A stretch of DNA of 7,837 nt from Lachnospiraceae bacterium UBA3820 (GTDB taxonomy: Bacteria; Bacillota; Clostridia; Lachnospirales; Lachnospiraceae), in assembly GCA_002369325.1 (NCBI GenBank), contig DFDU01000012.1, positions 1 to 7,837 of the forward strand, given 5' to 3'. Positions within the stretch are counted from its first letter, which is position 1. Each line of letters begins with the position of its first letter. The translations under genes and the position numbers were made by a program. The notes below the pieces were generated by a model. The model was not told the DNA's origin, searched no databases, and saw nothing but the letters and a program-made list of their open reading frames with translations. Shown piece after piece: positions 1 through 7,088 of the stretch.

Positions 1-2060
1 CAGGTATCGCAGTTGGTATGGCTACAAATATACCTCCTCACAATCTTCGTGAGATAGTAAATGCCGTTGTTAAGATTATTGATAACAGAGTACTTGAGGA
101 CAGAGAAACAGATATCGAAGAAATACTTGAAATAGTAAAGGGTCCTGACTTCCCGACCGGAGCACAGATACTCGGTACATCGGGAATTACAGAGGCCTAC
201 AGAACAGGACGAGGAAAGATAAAGGTAAGAGCTATTTCCGAGATTGAGTCTATGGCAAATGGAAAGCAGCGTATAGTAGTTACCGAGCTTCCATATATGG
301 TAAATAAAGCAAAGCTTATCCAAAAGATAGCAGAGCTTGCAAAAGAAAAGAAGATAGACGGTATTACAGATCTTCGTGATGAGTCTTCTCGTGAAGGTAT
401 GAGAATAGTTATCGAGTTAAGAAAAGACTGTAATGCAAACATAATTCTTAATCAATTATATAAACACACACAGATGCAGGATACATTCGGTGTTATCATG
501 CTTGCACTTGTAGACCAGGAGCCGAAGGTACTTAATCTTCTTGATATGCTTGGATATTACTTAAAGCATCAGGAGGATGTGGTTACAAGAAGAACCAAGT
601 TTGATTTGGACAAGGCAGAAAGACGTGCTCATATAGTTGAAGGATTGCTTATAGCTCTTGATAACATTGATGAGGTTATAAAGATTATAAGAGGTTCCAA
701 GGCGGTAGCGGATGCAAAGCTTGCACTTATGGAAAAGTTCGGACTTACCGAAATTCAGGCAGAAGAAATCGTAAATATGCGTCTTCGTGCTCTTACCGGT
801 TTGGAAAGAGAAAAGCTTGAAAATGAGTTTAAAGAGCTTATGGCAAGGATTGCAGAGCTTCGTTCAATTCTTGCAGATGAGAAAAAGCTTCTTGGAGTAA
901 TAAAAGAAGAAATACTTATACTTGCCACAAAATACGGTGATGACAGAAGAACATCAATCGGTATTGATATGGATGACGATCTTACCGTTGAAGATCTTAT
1001 AAAGAAGGAAAATGTTGTTATTGCCATGACCAAGCTTGGTTATATCAAGAGAATGACAGTTAACAACTTCAAGAGTCAGAATCGTGGAGGTAAGGGCATT
1101 AAGGGTATGCAGACCATAGAAGACGACTTTATAGAAGATCTCTTTATGACTACAACCCACCACTATATTATGTTCTTTACTAATATGGGTAAGGTATACA
1201 GACTTAAGGCATATGAAATTCCTGAAGCAAGCAGAACCGCAAGAGGTACTGCAATAGTCAACCTGCTTCAGCTTATGCCGGATGAAAAGATAACAGCGGT
1301 TATTCCTATACTTAAGTACAGAGATGACAGATACTTGTTTATGTGTACTAAAAATGGTATAGTTAAGAAGACTAAGATTACCGAATATCAAAATGTAAGA
1401 AAGTCAGGTCTTGCAGCCATAACCTTAAAGGAAGGCGATGAGCTTATCGAGGTTAAGGCTACGGATAACAGAAAAGACATACTTCTTGTAACCAAGCATG
1501 GTATGTGTATCAGATTTAACGAGACTGATGTAAGAAGTACCGGAAGAACATCCATGGGTGTTATCGGTATGAATGTAAATGACGGTGATGAAATCATCGG
1601 CATGCAGCTTGATACACAGGGTGAGGCACTTCTTATCGTTTCCGAGAACGGACTTGGAAAGCGTACTCCTATAGAAGAATTTACACCACAGAGACGTGGC
1701 GGTAAGGGTGTTAAATGTTATAAGATTAACGACCGTTCAGGTGAGGTAATAGGCTTTAAGGCAGTTAATGATGATAATGAGATAATGCTTATAACCAATC
1801 AGGGAATTGTTATAAGAATTCTTTGTAAGGATATATCAAAACTCGGAAGAATCACAACAGGCGTTAAGCTTATCAATATGGATATCGAGCATGACGTTAC
1901 GGTTGCAAGTATTGCAAAGGTAAGACAAAAGTCGGCAGAGGAATCCGAATCACTTGAAGCTCTTGAAAAAGAGATGAATGAAAATGATAATGCAGAGGGA
2001 GCACCTGAATTAGATGAGGATATAGAGGTTGAAGGTGATCCTGAAGAGGAGACAAAATAA
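1..2060 (+). CDS. gyrA: DNA gyrase subunit A, 5'-truncated by the window edge
   Basis: GyrA is the breakage-reunion subunit of DNA gyrase (A2B2), which introduces negative supercoils in the cytoplasm. The reading frame is already open at base 3 and begins with GIAVGMATNIPPHNL, a signature that lies about 170 residues into known GyrA proteins. The catalytic tyrosine and the quinolone-resistance region are therefore upstream of the window; about 686 codons remain. A charged coiled coil lies around 775-960. After it come six pinwheel blades of the form [NKQ]xGxx[KRI], starting near 1029, 1179, 1347, 1491, 1641 and 1794, about 50 residues apart. A GyrA-box-like QNRGGKG lies in blade 1 (1077-1097) and a canonical QRRGGKG in a later blade (1689-1709). 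These, with the full six blades, favour GyrA over ParC. The last 40 or so residues are rich in Glu and Asp, like the regulatory acidic tails of other GyrA proteins. The stop is TAA at 2058-2060, and no terminator hairpin follows it. Confidence 0.97.
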   Translation, partial: GIAVGMATNIPPHNLREIVNAVVKIIDNRVLEDRETDIEEILEIVKGPDFPTGAQILGTSGITEAYRTGRGKIKVRAISEIESMANGKQRIVVTELPYMVNKAKLIQKIAELAKEKKIDGITDLRDESSREGMRIVIELRKDCNANIILNQLYKHTQMQDTFGVIMLALVDQEPKVLNLLDMLGYYLKHQEDVVTRRTKFDLDKAERRAHIVEGLLIALDNIDEVIKIIRGSKAVADAKLALMEKFGLTEIQAEEIVNMRLRALTGLEREKLENEFKELMARIAELRSILADEKKLLGVIKEEILILATKYGDDRRTSIGIDMDDDLTVEDLIKKENVVIAMTKLGYIKRMTVNNFKSQNRGGKGIKGMQTIEDDFIEDLFMTTTHHYIMFFTNMGKVYRLKAYEIPEASRTARGTAIVNLLQLMPDEKITAVIPILKYRDDRYLFMCTKNGIVKKTKITEYQNVRKSGLAAITLKEGDELIEVKATDNRKDILLVTKHGMCIRFNETDVRSTGRTSMGVIGMNVNDGDEIIGMQLDTQGEALLIVSENGLGKRTPIEEFTPQRRGGKGVKCYKINDRSGEVIGFKAVNDDNEIMLITNQGIVIRILCKDISKLGRITTGVKLINMDIEHDVTVASIAKVRQKSAEESESLEALEKEMNENDNAEGAPELDEDIEVEGDPEEETK

Positions 2061-2078
2061 AAAAGTTTTCGAAGCTTG

Positions 2079-2106
2079 AAGGATACATATGAAAAGCGAG
2101 AGGTGA
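2079..2106 (+). promoter_or_regulatory. Possible five-codon leader ORF with its own ribosome binding site
   Basis: AAGGA at 2079-2083 is followed after five bases by ATG at 2089, which opens a five-codon ORF (MKSER) ending in TGA at 2104-2106. The ORF is in the same frame as the membrane-protein gene starting at 2113. Its last codons overlap the GAGAGGTG ribosome binding site (2098-2105) of that gene. It could couple translation of the small gene to ribosomes arriving upstream. It could equally be chance, because a short ATG-to-stop run is common. Confidence 0.25.
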
Positions 2107-2112
2107 ATTAAT

Positions 2113-2316
2113 ATGGGCGATACGATAAAGGAAGGCCTTGAAGGCTTAAGTAAAATTGAAGGTTTTGCAGACCACTTATATATAGCCATTTACTGGGTCG
2201 GAGTAATATTTATCATACTTTTTGTTGCCTATTTATTTTCGGCGGTTAACTGCTACATAAACAGGAAAAGACGTGGTGTGTCAAGCGCCGACAATGATGA
2301 TTTTTTAGATGATTAA
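2113..2316 (+). CDS. Small single-pass membrane protein of unknown function (67 aa)
   Basis: I do not recognise this protein. It has an amphipathic, acidic N-terminus (residues 1-22), one strongly hydrophobic segment at about residues 23-45, then a basic patch (R51, K52, R53, R54) and an acidic end rich in Asp (60-67). By the positive-inside rule the C-terminus is probably cytoplasmic and the N-terminus outside; there is no cleavable signal peptide. The start is well supported: GAGAGGTG at 2098-2105 lies seven bases upstream of the ATG, and an in-frame TGA at 2104 excludes a longer form. It begins 52 bp after gyrA with no terminator between them, so it may be read through from gyrA. It could be a small regulatory or scaffold membrane protein, but nothing here shows its job. 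Confidence 0.75.
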   Translation: MGDTIKEGLEGLSKIEGFADHLYIAIYWVGVIFIILFVAYLFSAVNCYINRKRRGVSSADNDDFLDD

Positions 2317-2326
2317 AACAGAAGCG

Positions 2327-2353
2327 GCAGTCATATAGTTTCTATATGACTGC
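2327..2353 (+). promoter_or_regulatory. Perfect 12-bp hairpin in the leader of the fumarase alpha gene
   Basis: GCAGTCATATAG (2327-2338) and CTATATGACTGC (2342-2353) are exact reverse complements around a TTT loop. The stem ends ten bases before the ribosome binding site at 2364. No run of T follows on the + strand, and only a weak one is placed for the - strand, so this is not a typical rho-independent terminator. A role in mRNA stability, processing or translation control of the downstream gene is inference. The motif CTATATG occurs again at 2358-2364, which gives the left arm a second, weaker pairing partner that reaches the ribosome binding site. Confidence 0.7.
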
Positions 2354-2363
2354 TATGCTATAT

Positions 2364-2367
2364 GGAG
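2364..2367 (+). promoter_or_regulatory. Ribosome binding site that sets the fumarase alpha start
   Basis: GGAG lies five bases before ATG 2373. In-frame ATGs at 2346 and 2355 lie inside or beside the hairpin and have no ribosome binding site of their own. The protein from 2373 starts MREINVS, as is typical for this subunit, so 2373 is the chosen start. Confidence 0.85.
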
Positions 2368-2372
2368 AAAAA

Positions 2373-3215
2373 ATGCGAGAGATAAATGTTAGCAAAATTA
2401 CCGAAACGGTTAAAGAGATGTGTATAAGTGCAAATCTTTATCTGGCTGAGGATATGGAATGTGCCTTACGAAAAGCTGCTAAAGAAGAGGACGGACAACT
2501 CGGAAAGCAGATTTTAAATCAGCTCATGGACAATCTTGAAATAGCAAGGGAAGATGATATTCCGATATGTCAGGATACGGGAATGGCGGTTTTTTTCGTA
2601 AATGTCGGGCAGGAAGTACATATAGAAGGCGGAAGTCTTACGGAAGCCATAAATGAAGGAGTACGACAGGGATATACGGAAGGATATCTTAGAAAATCCG
2701 TTGTGGAGGACCCGTTACTCAGGGTCAATACGGGTGATAATACTCCTGCGATAATACATTATGATATAGTCGAAGGAGACAGTCTTGAAATAACCATTGC
2801 ACCTAAAGGCTTCGGAAGTGAAAATATGAGCAGGGTATTTATGTTAAAGCCTGCGGACGGGGTTGAAGGTGTTAAGGCAGCAGTAATTCAGGCAGTTAAG
2901 GATGCAGGACCGAATTCATGTCCGCCGGTCGTTGTCGGAGTCGGTATAGGCGGAGACTTCGAGCTTTCCGCAAAACTTGCAAAAAAGGCTCTTACAAGAA
3001 AAGCAGGGTCACATTCCCCGTTTCCTCATATAGCAAAGCTCGAGGATGAGCTTTTGGATGAGATAAACAAAACGGGTATCGGTCCGGGTGGACTTGGTGG
3101 AAAAACGACGGCATTGGCCTTAAATATAGAAACCTATGCAACACATATAGCAGGTCTTCCTGTAGCGATAAATATGTGTTGTCATGTAAACAGACATATG
3201 ACAAAAATCCTGTAA
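2373..3215 (+). CDS. fumA: Class I (4Fe-4S) fumarate hydratase, alpha subunit
   Basis: With a beta subunit, this cytoplasmic enzyme interconverts fumarate and L-malate using an oxygen-sensitive 4Fe-4S cluster. The product is 280 residues, the usual full length for a stand-alone alpha subunit. The three cysteines expected to bind the cluster are visible: C66 in DIPICQDTG, C183 in GPNSCPPV, and C270 in the C-terminal motif HIAGLPVAINMCCHVNRH. The GVGIGG and GPGGLGGKTTAL segments (about 189-194 and 237-249) are also family hallmarks. C269 next to C270 is unusual, because Asn is more common there. The related L-tartrate dehydratase alpha subunit (TtdA) has the same fold, so tartrate cannot be excluded, but the clostridial context favours fumarase. 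The matching beta subunit is not next door; it lies 3.9 kb downstream at 7089. The gap to the following chemoreceptor is 24 bp. Confidence 0.93.
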   Translation: MREINVSKITETVKEMCISANLYLAEDMECALRKAAKEEDGQLGKQILNQLMDNLEIAREDDIPICQDTGMAVFFVNVGQEVHIEGGSLTEAINEGVRQGYTEGYLRKSVVEDPLLRVNTGDNTPAIIHYDIVEGDSLEITIAPKGFGSENMSRVFMLKPADGVEGVKAAVIQAVKDAGPNSCPPVVVGVGIGGDFELSAKLAKKALTRKAGSHSPFPHIAKLEDELLDEINKTGIGPGGLGGKTTALALNIETYATHIAGLPVAINMCCHVNRHMTKIL

Positions 3216-3239
3216 AAACGGAGATTGGGGGTAAAGTAT

Positions 3240-5252
3240 ATGGAGAGACGAAAAGGATTTTTAGGAACTTTAAGATCAAGACTTATATTCAGCATGACAC
3301 TTATATGTATTATACCGCTTGCCGTAGCTATTTTAATAAGCTACACAAATGGACAAAAAACAACAAGAACAAGTGCCGAAAAGCTGAATCGTAAGCAGGC
3401 TGATTACATCAAAGAGGAATTTAGTAACAAGATGACAGCCAACTTAAGGGCGATGGAGCAGGTAGTTATTTCAAAATCGACAAGGGATTTTATAAAAGAT
3501 CCGGAGGACCCGATAAAATACGAAGCAATGGTTGCACAGCTTCAATTTGTTGATGAGAGATTCAATGACGGAAATTCAACAGTTGTAACAGGTGCAGACG
3601 GAGAAAACCTTGCACGTTCAAAAGGTAATTTTACAAACATTGCCGAAAGACCATATTTCCAGACCGCTATGGCCGGATATGCTAATCTTTCGGAGGTATC
3701 TATAAGTAAGACTACAGGTTCAAGAATTATTGTTCCTGCGGTTCCGATTGTTGATGATGACGGAAAAACAATTATAGGTGTACTTACACGTAACTATGAT
3801 ATCGGATTTTTATATTCTCTTCTTTCAAGCGAGGCTGAAGAAGGACAGACCATTTTAATTATGGATAAAAACGGTATGGTTGTAGCAACATCAAAGATGG
3901 AGCTTGGTCCGGAAGACTCGATTGATTTAACTCAAAGCGAAGTATATAAAAAGATTCAGAGCGGTAAGGAAAGCGGTACCTTTATCGAAACTACCGTTGA
4001 AGGCGAAAAGGTAGTTACATCTTATTTAACGGAAGAAATATCCGGATGGGCTATTGTAGTAACAACGGAATATAAAGTTATTATGAGACCGTCAAGGCAG
4101 GCAGCTGTTATGATGCTTATTATGGGCGCCATACTTATAACTCTTGCTATTATTATTGCGGTTATTATAAGTAACAGTATCAATAAACCTATTAAAGCTA
4201 TGGATGAATCACTTCAGCTTTTGGCTAACGGAGAATTTAAAGAGATAGACAGATACCAGAATCGTGGTGATGAGTTCGGTGCAATGATTAGAAATACTAA
4301 TTCGGTTATCGGAAGAATAAAAGAAACAGTCGCATCAATAAGAAAGACGGCGGTCGAGCTTGATAAGGATTCAAACAGTGTTGCAAATACCGCAAATCAG
4401 ATTACAAATACTATGGAAGGTATATCCGTAGCAGTTCAGGGTATTTCAACCGGTGCGGTTCAGCAGGCAGATGAGATTCAGCAGGCAACCGAAAGTATTC
4501 AGATTATATCCGGAAATATCGAAGGTGTTACGGATGATGCAACCGGACTTGCAAGAACAGCCGAGATAATGCATGTTAATTCAAGAAATTCAGAGAAAGA
4601 TCTTCAGGCACTTGAGCAATCTTCAAATCAGATGGCTAAGGCAATTGAAAGAATCATGGAGGTTATTAATGCAACCAGCCAGGCTGTAAATAATATCTCT
4701 GAAAAGACTACAAATATTGATTCTATAGCATCACAAACAAGCCTTCTTGCATTGAATGCATCGATAGAGGCTGCAAGAGCAGGAGAGGCAGGACGAGGAT
4801 TTGTCGTTGTAGCAGAAGAAATCAGTAAGCTTGCAACAGAATCTGCCAATTCGGCAAATGAGATTAAGGAAGAGATGGATAAGCTTCTTATGCAGTCTGA
4901 AGAGACTGTACGAGTTGCGGATGATGTATCAAAAACCAACAAATATCAGTACGATATCATTAGCACAACCGTTAATAATATCCAGAGTCTTATCGAAGAG
5001 ATTCAGACAACAGTTAACGGTGTAGGAAATATCAACAATAATGCAGCAGCATGTAACGACTCAAGAGTTATCGTAGTTGATGCAATGACAAACATTTCGG
5101 CTATTTCAGAAGAAAATGCAGCAAGTACCGAGGAAACTTCCGCATCAATGGATCAGATAAATGATACGGTAGGAGCTCTTGCAAAAGAGGCTAATATTCT
5201 TAAAGAGCATGCGGACATGCTTATGGAAGAAATAAAATTCTTTAAGATGTAA
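3240..5252 (+). CDS. Methyl-accepting chemotaxis protein with an extracellular dCache-type sensor
   Basis: This transmembrane receptor would control the CheA kinase and so flagellar rotation. From ATG 3240 it has 670 residues. The order is: a basic N-terminus, membrane helix 1 (about 16-36), an extracellular sensor (about 37-280) of double-Cache type with the segment ERPYFQTAMAG near 136-146, membrane helix 2 (about 288-311), a HAMP domain (about 311-365) and a cytoplasmic signalling coiled coil. The hairpin tip is clear: SIASQTSLLALNASIEAARA (495-514) then GEAGRGFVVVAEE. A second conserved stretch, ISEENAASTEETSASM, lies at about 622-637 on the return helix. No CheR-binding pentapeptide is seen at the C-terminus. 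GGGGG at 3227-3231, eight bases upstream, supports ATG 3240; an in-frame TTG at 3225 would add five residues but has no well-spaced ribosome binding site. The ligand is unknown. The next gene starts ten bases after the stop. Confidence 0.95.
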   Translation: MERRKGFLGTLRSRLIFSMTLICIIPLAVAILISYTNGQKTTRTSAEKLNRKQADYIKEEFSNKMTANLRAMEQVVISKSTRDFIKDPEDPIKYEAMVAQLQFVDERFNDGNSTVVTGADGENLARSKGNFTNIAERPYFQTAMAGYANLSEVSISKTTGSRIIVPAVPIVDDDGKTIIGVLTRNYDIGFLYSLLSSEAEEGQTILIMDKNGMVVATSKMELGPEDSIDLTQSEVYKKIQSGKESGTFIETTVEGEKVVTSYLTEEISGWAIVVTTEYKVIMRPSRQAAVMMLIMGAILITLAIIIAVIISNSINKPIKAMDESLQLLANGEFKEIDRYQNRGDEFGAMIRNTNSVIGRIKETVASIRKTAVELDKDSNSVANTANQITNTMEGISVAVQGISTGAVQQADEIQQATESIQIISGNIEGVTDDATGLARTAEIMHVNSRNSEKDLQALEQSSNQMAKAIERIMEVINATSQAVNNISEKTTNIDSIASQTSLLALNASIEAARAGEAGRGFVVVAEEISKLATESANSANEIKEEMDKLLMQSEETVRVADDVSKTNKYQYDIISTTVNNIQSLIEEIQTTVNGVGNINNNAAACNDSRVIVVDAMTNISAISEENAASTEETSASMDQINDTVGALAKEANILKEHADMLMEEIKFFKM

Positions 5253-5255
5253 GGA
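5251..5255 (+). promoter_or_regulatory. Ribosome binding site overlapping the chemoreceptor stop codon
   Basis: AAGGA at 5251-5255 shares two bases with the TAA stop (5250-5252) of the chemoreceptor gene and lies seven bases before ATG 5263. This arrangement suggests that the two genes are translationally coupled. Confidence 0.75.
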
Positions 5256-5262
5256 TTTTTAT

Positions 5263-7023
5263 ATGGGGAAAATAAAAGAGCTTTTAGCAAAGCAAAAAAT
5301 TGAAGTAAAAGAAATATTTATCAAATATATAGCTACAATAATAGCCGTATTCCTGTTCTGCCTTGTAGCAATCTACGAGGTGGATAAAGCAGGAAACGGT
5401 GGTGTAGTCGAACAATTGATGATATTCTTTGCGATTTTTGCCTGCGGAAGCTTTTTTATTGAAACCATATTTAAGAATAACAGGATTATAATGTATGTGG
5501 CAGATACCATGATATCACTTCTATTGACGGTTCTTGTATATAATCTTGAGGATTGGGTCAGCTCGGATGTGTTGGAAACATTTTTAAAGTATTTTGCACT
5601 TTATTTCATAATTATCCTGGGAACAAGCTTTTACGTAATTATAAAAAAATCAGGAATGTCCTTTCAGGGCTATATAAATACCGTAGGATTGAATTATGCA
5701 AAGTGGGGAGCTATATTTGCGGTTTTAAACGTAGGTATACTTATCATTTTTGAAATCTTTAACAGTCTTATCGTAAAGATCGATATATATGAGTTTTGGG
5801 CAAGATTTGAGCTTTTGCTTCTGGGAATTCTTTATTTTCCTTATGCGCTTATATGCATAACACCCAAGAATGAAGAAAAACCTAAATTTATCAGAGCGAT
5901 GATAAGATTTCTTTTGGTACCGCTTTTAATAGTTGCAATGCTGATAATATATATTTATATTTTTAAGATATTGTTTATCGGCAGTGTTCCGAGCAATGAG
6001 GTATTCGGAATATGCGCGGGTGTCTTTTCAATCGGGTTTGTAATTTCAACGCTCGCATATGCATATATGGACGAGGAAGTAATAAATGATGCGGGAAAGC
6101 AAAGTATTTATGACAAAATAATATTGTATATAAAATACGGATTCATACCGACCGTGCTTCTTGAGATTTATGCAATCGGCATACGTGTAGCTGACTATGG
6201 TATGACAGGTGACAGATATATCGGAGTGGTATTTATAATTGCGCAGATAATTTACATTGCCTGGGAGCCGATAAATAAGCTGATATCGAAAATCGGAAAA
6301 ACAAAAAGAAAATCAGAAGAAACAGCAACGGATTCAGATAGTAATCTCAATAATAAAACAGGTATCGGAAAAGGCTATGAGAAGCTGATTTTTGTTGCGA
6401 TAATTATATACATTTTTGCTGTAATAGTACCGTTTACAAATATTGAATATACATGCTATGTGTCGCAGAAGAATCGTATGGAAAAGGCACTTGATGAAAA
6501 TGATTATGTAACTGCATACAGTGCATTAAGAATAATAAAATACAACCGATACGGAAAAAAATATCTTGATGAAAATTACAGTACCGAAGAAATTAAAAAG
6601 ATAAACGAAAATTATGTTGAGGAAAATAAAGGAAACAATTATTACTCTGTAGGGGTATATATATCCCCCAATTATCAGGTTTCCGAGATAGATATAGCCG
6701 ATTATTCGCGGATGTATACATTTTCGGTAAATAAGAATGTTTCGTTTACAATGGATAACGCCAATATGCTGTTGGAGCCGCAAAACATCAGCGATGTTAA
6801 GAATGAAGATAAGCTTGAAATAAGAGATTTAAGAGATATAATTAATGATGCACTTTCAGATTACGGATACGGTGAAGAAAAAACGGATTATGATGCGCAT
6901 AAGGCAAGGGAATATGTTTTTGACAATAAAAAAATAGTTATAAGACATATCAGCTTTCGTTATCATGAGGATGGAAAAACCGTGGAAAACTTTAGTATGG
7001 ATGGATTTTTGTTGATAAAATAA
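5263..7023 (+). CDS. Polytopic membrane protein, probable DUF4153 family
   Basis: The product has 586 residues and no known biochemical function. I count about ten hydrophobic segments in the first 340 residues (near 22-40, 50-68, 74-94, 105-127, 147-169, 180-200, 212-239, 247-268, 286-308 and 319-336). A charged, low-complexity linker follows (341-371, rich in K, S, N, D), then one more helix (about 373-392). The C-terminal part (about 393-586) is soluble and rich in Tyr, Asn and Asp. The motif RVADYGMTGDRY (308-319), just before the tenth segment, resembles the RxxxYGxTxxRY signature I associate with DUF4153; this assignment is from memory of the family. The basic linker should be cytoplasmic, which puts the C-terminal domain outside the cell. 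The base composition looks more AT-rich than the flanking fumarase genes, as is common for membrane proteins. It is tightly coupled to the upstream chemoreceptor and is followed 65 bp later by the fumarase beta gene. Confidence 0.82.
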   Translation: MGKIKELLAKQKIEVKEIFIKYIATIIAVFLFCLVAIYEVDKAGNGGVVEQLMIFFAIFACGSFFIETIFKNNRIIMYVADTMISLLLTVLVYNLEDWVSSDVLETFLKYFALYFIIILGTSFYVIIKKSGMSFQGYINTVGLNYAKWGAIFAVLNVGILIIFEIFNSLIVKIDIYEFWARFELLLLGILYFPYALICITPKNEEKPKFIRAMIRFLLVPLLIVAMLIIYIYIFKILFIGSVPSNEVFGICAGVFSIGFVISTLAYAYMDEEVINDAGKQSIYDKIILYIKYGFIPTVLLEIYAIGIRVADYGMTGDRYIGVVFIIAQIIYIAWEPINKLISKIGKTKRKSEETATDSDSNLNNKTGIGKGYEKLIFVAIIIYIFAVIVPFTNIEYTCYVSQKNRMEKALDENDYVTAYSALRIIKYNRYGKKYLDENYSTEEIKKINENYVEENKGNNYYSVGVYISPNYQVSEIDIADYSRMYTFSVNKNVSFTMDNANMLLEPQNISDVKNEDKLEIRDLRDIINDALSDYGYGEEKTDYDAHKAREYVFDNKKIVIRHISFRYHEDGKTVENFSMDGFLLIK

Positions 7024-7080
7024 TTTTTTATACAGAATTAAAAATCAAAAAACATGTCGGGATACGGCAGGAAAACAGGC

Positions 7081-7084
7081 GGGG
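7081..7084 (+). promoter_or_regulatory. Ribosome binding site of the fumarase beta gene
   Basis: GGGG (within GGCGGGGA) lies four bases before ATG 7089, a slightly close but usable spacing. The 65-bp gap upstream (7024-7088) is AT-rich in its first half. I see no convincing promoter or terminator in it, so the beta gene is probably cotranscribed with the membrane protein gene. Confidence 0.6.
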
Positions 7085-7088
7085 AAAA

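Noticed and set aside
954..1391. Open frame of 145 codons on the - strand inside gyrA
   Set aside because: It is fully antisense to a conserved part of gyrA, has no recognisable motif and no plausible ribosome binding site; it is a by-product of gyrA codon usage. The same applies to other - strand frames in gyrA, the chemoreceptor and the fumarase genes.
2346..2372. Longer N-terminus (nine extra residues) for fumarase alpha from ATG 2346
   Set aside because: This ATG is buried in the perfect hairpin and has no ribosome binding site. GGAG at 2364 is correctly spaced for ATG 2373, which gives the standard MREI start.
3225..3239. TTG start for the chemoreceptor
   Set aside because: The nearest GGAG ends one base before it, too close for initiation. 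ATG 3240 has a G-rich site eight bases upstream and gives a normal N-terminus before the first membrane helix.
3176..3394. 72-codon + strand frame across the fumarase-chemoreceptor junction
   Set aside because: It overlaps the conserved C-terminus of fumarase alpha and the start of the chemoreceptor in another frame, and has no family resemblance.
7025..7044. TTTTTA/TAAAAA inverted repeat after the DUF4153 gene as a terminator
   Set aside because: The stem is only A-U pairs, six long, and lacks a downstream T-run, so it would not terminate transcription effectively.
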